A stretch of DNA of 64,000 nt. Source: Sphingobacterium yanglingense. Its GTDB lineage: Bacteria; Bacteroidota; Bacteroidia; Sphingobacteriales; Sphingobacteriaceae. How positions within the stretch are numbered: position 1 is the first letter of the stretch; every line of letters starts with the position of its first letter. A model generated the notes under the pieces. It did no database searches, was not told where the DNA came from, and worked only from the letters and a program-made list of their open reading frames with translations. The stretch is from assembly GCF_004363245.1 (NCBI RefSeq), contig NZ_SNYV01000015.1, forward strand, positions 124,001-188,000. Direction: 5' to 3'. A program made the position numbers and the translations under genes. Shown here piece after piece: positions 35,445 through 43,996 of the stretch.

Positions 35445-36476
35445 ATGGCATATCGCTTGATCAATTTTCAACAATCGGAAGAATGGACAGCGTATGTCCG
35501 TAATTCTGTAAACTATGATTTTTATCATACCTGGCACTATCATTCACTAGAGAAAAATGGGGATCCATTTCTTTTCGTTTACGAAGAATCAGATGTCTTT
35601 ATTGCTCTACCCCTGCTAAAAAGAGAAATTGCAAATTCAGGTTTGTATGATCTAACTTCTGTGTATGGTTATTCAGGGCCGATTTCCAATAGAAAATTTG
35701 CAGACATAAGTGACCAGATACTTGAAAATTTCAAATATTTCTTCTTAAACTTCATGAACACAGGAAGGTATATCTGTGTTTTCTGTAGACTTAATCCTTT
35801 CATTGACCAGAAGGTGTTAATTGAAAAAATAGGAGGAATTTCCGACAATGGTAAAACTGTATATATGGATTTATCCATTTCTATTGAAGAGCAAAGAACA
35901 GGCTATGAAAAAAGGATGGGCAGACAAATCAGGCACTTGAGAAAGATGCCTTACATTATTAAAGAAGCTAAAACTAAAGGTGAAATAAGGTCATTTACGG
36001 CCATGTATAATGAAAACATGCTCCGGTTGAAAGCAGAAAAAAATTATTTTTTTAACGAAGATTATTTTGCGGCAATCATTAAAGAGGATAGTTGCAAGTT
36101 AATCGTGATGTATGATGGAATTAAGATGATCTGCGGCGCAATTATTATGTGCTGTGGAGGTATAATCCGAAACCATCTGTCGGCCACAGCAGTCGATTAT
36201 GTTAATCAATCGCCCAGTAAGCTACTCACGGACGAAATAAGTATAATAGGGAGACAGCTGGGAATGAAGTATTTCCACCTGGGCGGTGGTTTGGGAGGTC
36301 GAGAAGACTCCCTATTTAAATTTAAATCTTCCTTTTCAAATCTGTTTCTAGAAGATTCTACCTGGAAATTTGTATCAGATACATTCGTATACAATGACCT
36401 AATCAAAGAAAGAAAGAGCGATTTAAATATAAATTATTTTCCCTTGTACCGTTACCCTGAGATGATCATTAAATAA
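35445..36476 (+). CDS. FemAB-like acyltransferase, paralogue 1 of 3
   Basis: 343-residue protein of the FemAB/BioF2-like GNAT superfamily (PF13480 type), probably cytoplasmic. These enzymes transfer an aminoacyl or acyl group to an amine. Seen: N-terminal YDFYHTWHYHSL, SVYGYSGPISNRKF near 70, and C-terminal YFHLGGGLGGREDSLF and NYFPLYRY, all shared with the two paralogues at 38943 and 40042. It is the most divergent of the three (CRLNPFI where the others have SRLHPFF). A role in adding an acyl or aminoacyl group to an amino sugar of the polymer is inferred from family and context. Confidence 0.8.
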   Translation: MAYRLINFQQSEEWTAYVRNSVNYDFYHTWHYHSLEKNGDPFLFVYEESDVFIALPLLKREIANSGLYDLTSVYGYSGPISNRKFADISDQILENFKYFFLNFMNTGRYICVFCRLNPFIDQKVLIEKIGGISDNGKTVYMDLSISIEEQRTGYEKRMGRQIRHLRKMPYIIKEAKTKGEIRSFTAMYNENMLRLKAEKNYFFNEDYFAAIIKEDSCKLIVMYDGIKMICGAIIMCCGGIIRNHLSATAVDYVNQSPSKLLTDEISIIGRQLGMKYFHLGGGLGGREDSLFKFKSSFSNLFLEDSTWKFVSDTFVYNDLIKERKSDLNINYFPLYRYPEMIIK

Positions 36477-36545
36477 AATCAATCCGATTTCAAAATTCCG
36501 AATTCTTTTAAAAAACTAAATTTTTAACCATTAAATCTATATACT

Positions 36546-37349
36546 TTGAAAAATATATTTAATTATTCTGGAGCTACTATTAGTGACTTTGAGAATGCAA
36601 TTGATCAGTTTGGTTGGGTTATATATGAAAACGCTCTTAGTGAAGAGCTGATTGCTCAAATTATTTATGACCTGGAACCTGCTTATTTGCAAAGAAGAGA
36701 AATCCAAACCCAAAACGGTATTGAAACAAATATGGAGGGTACCCTTCATCATTTATTGGAATGTGACAATTTTAGTTTACATTTTTTAGAACAAATGTTT
36801 TGTGATAAGGAAATGCGCTTCTTTTTAGGTGGAAACTACATCTTAAATGGGTTTAGCGCGGTTATTAACATGAAAAATGATAGGCCCTATGTTCAAAATA
36901 TCCATCGGGATTTGAGAAGTTTTACCGGAAATATGAAAATGATGATCCAAATGATTGTGTTGCTTGATCATTTTACAGAAGAGAATGGCGCCACTTATCT
37001 ACTTTCAGGCTCACACAAGGAAGATGTCAAACCAAGTGAGGAATATTTTTACAAACATGCTGACCGGGCGATAACAAAAAAAGGCAGTATTATCTTGTTT
37101 GATTCTAACTTATGGCATGCTGCCGGTAAAAATTACACTGAAAATGCCAGAAAAGTATTAACATTAAGTTTCACCAAACCATTCTTTAAGCCGATGTTTG
37201 ATTTTCCAAGATATTTAGGTTATGAATTTGGAGAATCTTTAAGTGAAAGCTTAAGGCAGGTTGTTGGTTATAATGCCAGAATTCCAGCAGATTTGTACGA
37301 GTTTTATCAACCTCCTCATAAAAGAATGTATTTATCGAGTCAGGGTTAA
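36546..37349 (+). CDS. PhyH-family Fe(II)/2-oxoglutarate dioxygenase
   Basis: 267-residue phytanoyl-CoA dioxygenase-like protein, a non-haem iron hydroxylase fold. The facial triad is visible: His120 and Asp122 in HRDL and His191 in LWHAAGKN, with Arg202 (NARKVL) positioned for 2-oxoglutarate. The frame has no ATG near the family start: an in-frame TAA at 36525 and the homologous N-terminus leave TTG 36546 as the only plausible start. Placed between FemAB-like paralogue 1 and a DegT-fold gene, it may hydroxylate the amino acid or acyl group used for decoration, or a sugar; this is inference. Confidence 0.82.
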   Translation: MKNIFNYSGATISDFENAIDQFGWVIYENALSEELIAQIIYDLEPAYLQRREIQTQNGIETNMEGTLHHLLECDNFSLHFLEQMFCDKEMRFFLGGNYILNGFSAVINMKNDRPYVQNIHRDLRSFTGNMKMMIQMIVLLDHFTEENGATYLLSGSHKEDVKPSEEYFYKHADRAITKKGSIILFDSNLWHAAGKNYTENARKVLTLSFTKPFFKPMFDFPRYLGYEFGESLSESLRQVVGYNARIPADLYEFYQPPHKRMYLSSQG

Positions 37350-37383
37350 CAGTTTTTTTGAAAAAAATCAACTTCCAATTTTT

Positions 37384-38370
37384 ATGAAAGATCAAAAAGA
37401 ACTTCAGAAAACCATTGGAGGCTTTTTTCAGTTACAGCTCTCAAATGGCGAAGAATACTATCCTTCACTTATAAAATTAAATACAACTAGAAATGCATTA
37501 GAATATATATTGAGGGTTAAGGGGTACACTAAAATCTATGTCCCCTATTTTACCTGTGATACAATATTGGAACCTATGATAAAAATGGCTGTTCCATATG
37601 AGTTTTATACACTGGACAAACAGTTAGACCCTATAGTCGATTTTGAAATTGGATATACTGAATGCTTTTTGTATACCAACTATTTCGGTATAAAACAGCA
37701 CACAGTAGAAAAATTAAGCAAAAACATTAAAAATTTAATTGTTGATAATTCGCAGGCCTTCTTTTCAAAACCAATAGATAAAATCGATACAATATATTCA
37801 TGCAGAAAGTTTTTTGGTGTCTCTGATGGTGCTTACTTGCAACTTAATAGTAATCTCCGATTGAACATAGAAACGGACATATCTTTTGATAGATTGTTAC
37901 ATCTTATAAAGAGTATCGATATAGGAAGTGAAAATTCATATGGGGATTTTGTTGAAAACGATAAAAGTCTTGAAAATAACGATATAAAAAAAATGTCTGT
38001 TCTAACGCAGAAAATTCTTTCCGGAACTGATTATCAACACTGTGGAAAAACAAGAAAACAAAACTTTAAATACTTGCAAGAAAATCTGGGTACAATAAAT
38101 GAGCTTGATATTGAAATGCCTCTTGATGCTGTTCCCATGGTATACCCTCTTCTTATCTCAAATGATCAAGTTAAAACTAAACTTATAGCGAATAAAATAT
38201 TTGTTCCTACTTATTGGCCCAATGTTTTTAAGTGGACAAACGAACATATGTTTGAAAATCATCTGGCAAAACATCTTGTCCCACTACCAATAGATCACCG
38301 GTATACTATAAAAGATATGGAACGAATAATTTGTGTGTTGAAAGATATAATACGTGAACTAGCATCCTAA
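37384..38370 (+). CDS. Divergent DegT-fold PLP enzyme
   Basis: 328 residues from ATG 37384 (an in-frame ATG at 37261 would overlap the dioxygenase by 89 bases and adds non-homologous residues). It keeps the aminotransferase fold landmarks in altered form: NTTRNALEYIL in place of the substrate-phosphate loop, VDNSQAFF in place of DAAH, and a candidate PLP lysine, Lys142, in SCRKFFGVSDGAYL. It lacks the usual GG after the lysine and is shorter than typical members (about 370-390). It could be an aminotransferase with unusual substrate or a repurposed fold. Function unassigned. Confidence 0.65.
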   Translation: MKDQKELQKTIGGFFQLQLSNGEEYYPSLIKLNTTRNALEYILRVKGYTKIYVPYFTCDTILEPMIKMAVPYEFYTLDKQLDPIVDFEIGYTECFLYTNYFGIKQHTVEKLSKNIKNLIVDNSQAFFSKPIDKIDTIYSCRKFFGVSDGAYLQLNSNLRLNIETDISFDRLLHLIKSIDIGSENSYGDFVENDKSLENNDIKKMSVLTQKILSGTDYQHCGKTRKQNFKYLQENLGTINELDIEMPLDAVPMVYPLLISNDQVKTKLIANKIFVPTYWPNVFKWTNEHMFENHLAKHLVPLPIDHRYTIKDMERIICVLKDIIRELAS

Positions 38371-38407
38371 CTCTATTGACTAGGCTCTTTATTTTTTGAT
38401 TCACACT

Positions 38408-38923
38408 ATGAATTTTCTTTTAAATAAGATGGATAATTTAGTTTATATAAGACCATTGGTTTTAAGTGATGCAAATGTCTCTTATCAGTGGAGAAATGAT
38501 TCTGATATCTGGAAATATACTGAATTTAAACCTGATAGATACATTTCTTTAGAAACTGAGCAGGAATGGATAAAAGGCAAATTAGAGAATAAGGATGAAC
38601 GACGATTTGCAATTTGCCTCAAAGAAAACAATCAATACATAGGAAATATTCAATTATTAAATATAAACAATGGACTGGCATCCTTTCATATATTCATAGG
38701 TGAGAAAAGCTTATGGGGAAACGGAATAGGCAAGCAAGCTACAAAGCTTATATTAAAGTATGCTTTTTTCGAACTAGGTTTAAAATGTGTTTTATTAGAG
38801 GTAAATCCATTAAATATTTCTGCTTGTAAAACTTACGAAAGAATGGGCTTTGTTGCAGTAGGCTCCAATGAAGGAACTGGATTTACCAAAATGAAATTAA
38901 ATAAAAAAGAGTTTCCCATCTAA
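38408..38923 (+). CDS. GNAT acetyltransferase (RimJ/RimL-like)
   Basis: Single-domain N-acyltransferase of about 171 residues. Seen: YIRPLVLSDANVSYQWRND at the N-terminus, the acetyl-CoA loop WGNGIGKQATKLIL, and EVNPLNISACKTYERMGF at the C-terminus, as in RimJ-type and PseH-like enzymes. ATG 38408 or ATG 38429 are both possible starts; neither has a clear ribosome site. In a locus that makes a 4-amino sugar, N-acetylation of that amine (the PglD/PseH step) is a reasonable inference. Confidence 0.85.
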   Translation: MNFLLNKMDNLVYIRPLVLSDANVSYQWRNDSDIWKYTEFKPDRYISLETEQEWIKGKLENKDERRFAICLKENNQYIGNIQLLNINNGLASFHIFIGEKSLWGNGIGKQATKLILKYAFFELGLKCVLLEVNPLNISACKTYERMGFVAVGSNEGTGFTKMKLNKKEFPI

Positions 38924-38942
38924 CCTTAGTTCGCTTACTATC

Positions 38943-40001
38943 ATGAGAAAATTAATCACTCTTTCTCACAAAGAGCAATGGATAGCCTACGTAAAGAATT
39001 CCGTAGAGTATGATTTTTATCATACCTGGCATTATCACACGTTAGATCAAAGTGGAGATCCCGTTCTCTTCGTATATGAAGAAGGAAATAACTACATCGC
39101 TTTACCTTTGCTTAAGAGAAAAATATCAGATTCCTCATTTTCAGATCTGGGTTCTGTATATGGTTATACAGGGCCTATTTCTAACCGCAAATTTGAAGAT
39201 CTTGAAGAAAGTCTGATGGATAATTTTAAAAGCTCCTTTTTGGACTTTCTGGATAAGGAACATAATATTTCCGTATTTTCCAGACTCCACCCTTTCTTTA
39301 ATCAATATTTATTAATCGAAAAATTTGGAGGTGTTTACAAGAATGGCAAAACTGTAGCGATTGATCTTACTATTCCACTTGAACAGCAGCGTAAAAAATA
39401 CAGGAAATCCACTTATCAATATATCAAAAAAGCGTGGCATAATGGCTATTCAGTAAAAGAGACAAAAGATCTTGAAGATATCAGTGTTTTCTTTGACATA
39501 TATACAGAAAACATGAGGCGGATTGAAGCCGGAGATTACTATTTTTTTAATAAACAATATTTTATAGACCTCATTAGTACAGATGAGTTTGACTGTCGTC
39601 TTATATTGGTTTATGCTGGCGATAAGATAATTTGTGGTAGCATAATTACCTGTACATGCGGCATAATTGAAGCCCATTTGGTGGCTACCTTAACTAAATA
39701 TCTTCATAAATCACCTGCCAAATTTTTAACGGACGAAATTAGCATCCTCGGACGTAAATTAGGCATGAAGTATTACCACTTGGGTGGTGGTCTAGGTTTT
39801 AAAGAAGATACCTTGTTTAACTGGAAAGCTGGCTTTTCAGATCTGTTTTTAGAATATAAAAGTTGGCGCTATGTTGCCAATGAGCGAATATATAATTCCT
39901 TAGTTGATCGTATAGGAATTGATCCCAATAATAAGATTGATTACTTTCCCTTATACAGATGTCACTTTGTACCGGTAAATAATACAGTACTCCAATATTA
40001 G
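38943..40001 (+). CDS. FemAB-like acyltransferase, paralogue 2 of 3
   Basis: 352-residue FemAB/BioF2-like GNAT-superfamily protein. It shares YDFYHTWHYHTL, SVYGYTGPISNRKF, FSRLHPFFNQY, MKYYHLGGGLGFKED and DYFPLYR with its neighbours and is clearly closest to paralogue 3, which starts 40 bases after its stop; the pair look like a recent tandem duplication. It starts 19 bases after the GNAT gene. Predicted to transfer an acyl or aminoacyl group during polysaccharide building; donor (aminoacyl-tRNA or CoA) unknown. Confidence 0.8.
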   Translation: MRKLITLSHKEQWIAYVKNSVEYDFYHTWHYHTLDQSGDPVLFVYEEGNNYIALPLLKRKISDSSFSDLGSVYGYTGPISNRKFEDLEESLMDNFKSSFLDFLDKEHNISVFSRLHPFFNQYLLIEKFGGVYKNGKTVAIDLTIPLEQQRKKYRKSTYQYIKKAWHNGYSVKETKDLEDISVFFDIYTENMRRIEAGDYYFFNKQYFIDLISTDEFDCRLILVYAGDKIICGSIITCTCGIIEAHLVATLTKYLHKSPAKFLTDEISILGRKLGMKYYHLGGGLGFKEDTLFNWKAGFSDLFLEYKSWRYVANERIYNSLVDRIGIDPNNKIDYFPLYRCHFVPVNNTVLQY

Positions 40002-40041
40002 CTGATATAGGTTAACCTCCTGGTCTCGTATCCACCTAAAA

Positions 40042-41106
40042 ATGTATTCTATGATTAAATTACTTACTCTTAACGAAAGAAACGAATGGAATTCTTACGT
40101 TAAACGTTCTTTTGTACATGATTTTTATCATACCTGGCATTATCATTCTTTAGACAATAGTGGTAATCCTATACTCTTGATTTATGAAGAAGGTGAAGAC
40201 TTCATAGCCTTTCCGTTTCTCAAAAGAGTTATTCCTGATTCGCCTTTTTTTGATTTAAGCTCTGTGTATGGGTATCCTGGACCAATTGCAAGTAGAAAAT
40301 TCGAACACCTGAATGAAGGATTAATCGATAATTTTAAAAAGTCATTTTTAAAATTTCTGAAAAACGAACAGATAGTCTCCGTATTCTCCCGATTGCACCC
40401 CTTTTTTGATCAGTATATTTTGATGAAGGAATTCAAAGGGGTTCATGAAAATGGACTTACAGTTGCGCTCGATCTGAATTTGCCTTTAGATGTTCAACGT
40501 AAAAAGTACGATCGTTCTACCTCTAGAGCGATCAAAAGGTGCCGTGATAAGGGATATTTCGTAAAGGAATCTAAACGACCAGAAGATATTGATATATTCA
40601 TTGATATCTATACAGAAAACATGCGTAGAATCGGGTCCACAGAATACTATTTGTTTGACAAGCAATATTTTATAGACCTGATTCATTCGAATGAGTTTGA
40701 TTGCAGATTATTATTGGTTTATTTAGGTGATGAAATAACATGTGCAACGATTATCTCTTTTTCGCACGGAATTATTCAGGCACATTTGGTTGCCACTAAA
40801 GCATCCTATTTAAATCAATCTCCTGCGAAATTTCTAGTTGATGAAATTACCATTATTGGACGCAAAAGGGGAATGAAGTTTTTTCATCTAGGTGGTGGGC
40901 TCGGATTTAAAGAAGATTCCCTGTTCCGATGGAAATCGGCTTTTTCAGATCTGTTCTTAAACTATAAAAGTTTCCGGTTCATTGCAAACCGCAAAGCATA
41001 CAACTATTTGCTTGATAAGCGAGGAGTTGATAGAAAAATAGCAATTGACTATTTCCCTTTATACAGAGCTTCCATCGCCTTATTTTCCTCTCTATCATTT
41101 ATCTAA
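40042..41106 (+). CDS. FemAB-like acyltransferase, paralogue 3 of 3
   Basis: 354-residue member of the same family, with HDFYHTWHYHSL, SVYGYPGPIASRKF, FSRLHPFFDQY, MKFFHLGGGLGFKED and DYFPLYR. ATG 40042 or ATG 40051 may be the start. Its C-terminal tail (ASIALFSSLSFI) differs from the other two. It is followed after 10 bases by the dehydratase gene. Retention of three intact copies with changed side-chain patterns in the middle domain suggests different substrates or sequential additions rather than redundancy (inference). Confidence 0.8.
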   Translation: MYSMIKLLTLNERNEWNSYVKRSFVHDFYHTWHYHSLDNSGNPILLIYEEGEDFIAFPFLKRVIPDSPFFDLSSVYGYPGPIASRKFEHLNEGLIDNFKKSFLKFLKNEQIVSVFSRLHPFFDQYILMKEFKGVHENGLTVALDLNLPLDVQRKKYDRSTSRAIKRCRDKGYFVKESKRPEDIDIFIDIYTENMRRIGSTEYYLFDKQYFIDLIHSNEFDCRLLLVYLGDEITCATIISFSHGIIQAHLVATKASYLNQSPAKFLVDEITIIGRKRGMKFFHLGGGLGFKEDSLFRWKSAFSDLFLNYKSFRFIANRKAYNYLLDKRGVDRKIAIDYFPLYRASIALFSSLSFI

Positions 41107-41116
41107 AATTACTCTC

Positions 41117-43069
41117 ATGAAAAAGTTATTATTTAGTGATAAAGTACATTCAAGATGGCTGATATTATTGATCGATCAGCTAATCGTAATCTGGAGCCTC
41201 TTTATATCTTTATTGTTGACCAAAAAAATTGAATCTGCTGAATTGTTTTACACCAGCGATATTCTGTACATAGGTCTGTACAGTGTGATTTCTATTTACG
41301 TGTTTATCAACATGAGAATTCATACAGGAATCATAAGATATTCCAATACAGAAGATATCTTTCGCGTATTCATGGCAGTGCTTATAAGCAGTATTGGTTT
41401 TATGCTTATCGGTAATCTGCTTGTTGCTCCATATTTTAAACTTCCGTGGCAATGGTTTGACAAAGCACTATTATTGAACTTTTTTATTTCTTCATCCTTG
41501 TTGATTATTTTGAGAATAGCCGTTAAACACATTTTTGGATATTTAAAAGATTTACAACCAGGAAATATAAAGGATAATATATTAATTTATGGGACTGACA
41601 ACACGTCAATTCTGGTGAAACAAGCACTCGACACCTGTCAGGAAGCACCTATAAACGTGTTTGGTTTTATCGATGATGATCAGGATAAAATAAACAAACA
41701 TATAGAACAAAAGAATGTATATCCGTCATTTTGCATAGAAACCCTTAAGAAAAAACATGCCATCAACAAGGTCTTATTAGTTGGTAACGATCTGAACATT
41801 AATGGTAAAAAGAAAGCAATTGAAAAATGTATAGAACTGGGCATTAAAGTCGTTACAGTGCCGTCCTCTGATAAATGGCTATATGGTAAATTAAGTCCTA
41901 GTCAGATACAGGATTTGAAAATTGAAGATCTTTTACAACGGGAACCTATTATCCTCAAGAAGAATAATGTATCAAAAGAGATAAAAGGAAAGAGAGTTTT
42001 GATTACTGGAGCGGCAGGTTCGATCGGTTCCGAAATTGTACGTCAGGTTTTAAACTATAAACCAGAGTATATCATCCTCTGCGATCAGGCAGAGACACCT
42101 TTACATGACCTTCAGCTTGAAATTGAAGATTATTATCCCGAAGCCAAAACCAAAATATTCATGGCCAACATCCAAAACAAAAGCCGAATGAAAACACTAT
42201 TTGAAGAATTTAAACCACAGATTGTTTTTCACGCCGCGGCTTATAAACATGTTCCGATGATGGAAAACAATCCTACAGAAGCTATATTAACCAACGTATT
42301 AGGCACGAAAAACATATCCGATCTCTCGATAGATCATGAAGTAGAAAAGTTCATTATGATTTCTACAGACAAAGCTGTAAAACCCACTAATATTATGGGG
42401 GCGTCTAAACGTCTTGCAGAAATGTATATCCAATCGCTAAATAACAATAACATAGCATCCACTTCGGAAAACGTTGCAGCAAATTTTAAGAGTCTACATA
42501 AACCAAAAACTAAATTTATTACGACCCGTTTCGGGAATGTTATGGGATCAAACGGATCTGTCATTCCGAGATTTAAAGCTCAGATAGAAAAGGGAGGCCC
42601 CATAACAGTTACCCATCCCGAAATAACCAGATATTTTATGACTATTCCTGAATCTGTACAATTGGTACTGGAAGCTGCAGCAATGGGAAATGGAGGTGAA
42701 ATCTTTATCTTTGATATGGGAGATCCGGTTAAGATTGTTGATCTGGCAAAGAACATGATCAAACTTGCTGGCATGGCTCCCGATAAGGATATCAAAATTG
42801 TTTTTACCGGATTACGCCCCGGAGAAAAGTTATATGAGGAGTTACTCCTTCTGGAAGAAGAAACTATTCCAACCCATCATCAAAAGATTAAAATATCTAA
42901 AATCATTGATTATAGCTTTAATTATGTTCATCGGGTTACAGAGGAATTATTACGCTTAAACAGCTTGAACAACGACTATGAAATGGTAAAAAAAATGAAA
43001 GAAATTCTACCAGATTTCATCAGTAATAATTCTAAATATGAGGAGCTAGACTTATTTGAGGTTAACTAG
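41117..43069 (+). CDS. Membrane NDP-sugar 4,6-dehydratase (FlaA1/PglF/CapD type)
   Basis: 650-residue two-part enzyme: four N-terminal membrane helices (about 10-150), a first CoA-binding-like Rossmann region (about 155-270), then an extended SDR catalytic domain. Seen: ITGAAGSIGSEIVRQ for NAD, HAAAYKHVPMME, STDKAVKPTNIMGASKR with Lys at the catalytic SDR position and Met in place of Tyr as usual for this branch, and RFGNVMGSNGSVIPRF. It converts UDP-GlcNAc to a 4-keto-6-deoxy sugar, the first step toward bacillosamine-type sugars, feeding the locus aminotransferases. ATG 41117 is chosen; 41045 would overlap the previous gene. Confidence 0.92.
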   Translation: MKKLLFSDKVHSRWLILLIDQLIVIWSLFISLLLTKKIESAELFYTSDILYIGLYSVISIYVFINMRIHTGIIRYSNTEDIFRVFMAVLISSIGFMLIGNLLVAPYFKLPWQWFDKALLLNFFISSSLLIILRIAVKHIFGYLKDLQPGNIKDNILIYGTDNTSILVKQALDTCQEAPINVFGFIDDDQDKINKHIEQKNVYPSFCIETLKKKHAINKVLLVGNDLNINGKKKAIEKCIELGIKVVTVPSSDKWLYGKLSPSQIQDLKIEDLLQREPIILKKNNVSKEIKGKRVLITGAAGSIGSEIVRQVLNYKPEYIILCDQAETPLHDLQLEIEDYYPEAKTKIFMANIQNKSRMKTLFEEFKPQIVFHAAAYKHVPMMENNPTEAILTNVLGTKNISDLSIDHEVEKFIMISTDKAVKPTNIMGASKRLAEMYIQSLNNNNIASTSENVAANFKSLHKPKTKFITTRFGNVMGSNGSVIPRFKAQIEKGGPITVTHPEITRYFMTIPESVQLVLEAAAMGNGGEIFIFDMGDPVKIVDLAKNMIKLAGMAPDKDIKIVFTGLRPGEKLYEELLLLEEETIPTHHQKIKISKIIDYSFNYVHRVTEELLRLNSLNNDYEMVKKMKEILPDFISNNSKYEELDLFEVN

Positions 43070-43092
43070 ATCAACTTTTACATTTTTTTATC

Positions 43093-43488
43093 ATGGGCAT
43101 ACACGTAGGAAATATTCTAGAGCAAGTTCTTAGAATGGAACGTATTGGGATTAGCGAATTATCCCGAAAGCTTAAAGTAAGTAGAAGAACAATATACAAT
43201 TGGTTTGAACAAGAGAATTTGAATCTTCAAATTCTGTTAGAAGTTGGTAATATAATTGGACACGATTTTACAGCCGAATTACCAGAAAATTTAATAAAAA
43301 AACATCGTCACGTACTTAATGCAAAAGATACCTCTTCTGTAAAAAATACAGACGTTGATAATAATTCTGTTTATTTCTGGATGAATAAATATATTAGCTT
43401 GTTAGAAAAATATAATGATCTATTAAATCTCATTTCCGAAAATTCACCTTCAAATAAAAACATAACAGGTAAAAATGGTTATTTTTAA
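43093..43488 (+). CDS. Small HTH protein, paralogue of the gene at 12019
   Basis: 131-residue probable DNA-binding protein, last co-directional gene of the polysaccharide locus, 23 bases after the dehydratase. Helix-turn-helix: ISELSRKLKVSRRTIYNWFE (about residues 19-38); C-terminal helix FWMNKYISLLEKYNDLL. It lacks the 40-residue N-terminal extension of its paralogue at 12019 but otherwise has the same layout. Being inside the operon it could act as a feedback regulator; the partner gene upstream of the locus may compete or dimerise with it (inference). No enzymatic motif. Confidence 0.75.
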   Translation: MGIHVGNILEQVLRMERIGISELSRKLKVSRRTIYNWFEQENLNLQILLEVGNIIGHDFTAELPENLIKKHRHVLNAKDTSSVKNTDVDNNSVYFWMNKYISLLEKYNDLLNLISENSPSNKNITGKNGYF

Positions 43489-43853
43489 TGCCACAAAAGC
43501 CTTTTTCTATTGGAAGAAATAAAATGATAACCTCAAATCTCCCCTCCTATCTCTTTCTATTCAGAATCAATGTAAGATGTAGAGGACGCAAAGATTTGCG
43601 CTTTCTTCTCTCCTAAACCTCGAAGAGATCAGAAAACTGTTAAACACAAAACAGGATCTTAAGCATTCCCTCACTATCTCTTCTTCCCCCCTTTTTCTTT
43701 ACTCCTTAATACAGACTTCACCCACGACCGTCAATACGACGTATTTGATGACGTATAGGATTGGTACGTATTTTTTTCATCGATTCTTTAGAGTTCCTTA
43801 CTACTGAAACAATAACAAACACTACTAAACCTCCACCAAGAACCTACAAATGA

Positions 43854-43884
43854 AAAAAGCCCCACTTTTCAGTGAAGCTTTTTC
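43854..43884 (-). terminator. Hairpin beside the broken tRNA copy
   Basis: Imperfect stem AAAAAGC..ACT / AGT..GCTTTTT, related to the terminator at 43964-43991 of the intact tRNA; it appears to have been duplicated with it. Confidence 0.5.
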
Positions 43885-43887
43885 CAG

Positions 43888-43945
43888 TAGCGGGGAGCAG
43901 GATAGAACTGCAGTCCGCCAGCTGGCGGATATGAAGCCCGTCTCG
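43888..43945 (-). pseudogene. Partial tRNA-Met copy (3' part), interrupted by a palindrome
   Basis: Bases 43874-43911 repeat 43983-44020 with two mismatches, covering the tRNA acceptor 3' strand and T-arm half plus flanking terminator. Beyond this a perfect 16-bp palindrome TCCGCCAGCTGGCGGA (43914-43929) replaces the variable region; an anticodon-loop-like TTCATAT follows, and the 5' acceptor half is missing. It cannot fold as a functional tRNA. Confidence 0.65.
43914..43929. repeat. Perfect 16-bp palindrome in the broken tRNA copy
   Basis: TCCGCCAGCTGGCGGA is fully self-complementary and much more GC-rich than its surroundings, suggestive of a small dispersed palindromic element. Confidence 0.6.
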
Positions 43946-43963
43946 TTAATACCTATAAATAAC

Positions 43964-43991
43964 AAAAGCTCCAAGTTTCCTTGAAGCTTTT
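43964..43991 (-). terminator. Terminator of the tRNA gene
   Basis: Stem of 12 pairs, AAAAGCTCCAAG / CTTGAAGCTTTT, with one wobble pair and a 4-base loop, directly downstream of the tRNA on the minus strand. Confidence 0.75.
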
Positions 43992-43996
43992 TTCAG

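Larger units (their letters stand above)
43489..43996. other. Intergenic region with palindromes and a broken tRNA copy
   Basis: 508 bases without a protein gene. It contains palindromes CGCAAA-GA-TTTGCG (43587-43600) and AATACG-A-CGTATT (43733-43745), a partial tRNA copy with a perfect 16-bp palindrome, and two similar terminator hairpins. No clear terminator directly follows the HTH gene. Confidence 0.6.
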
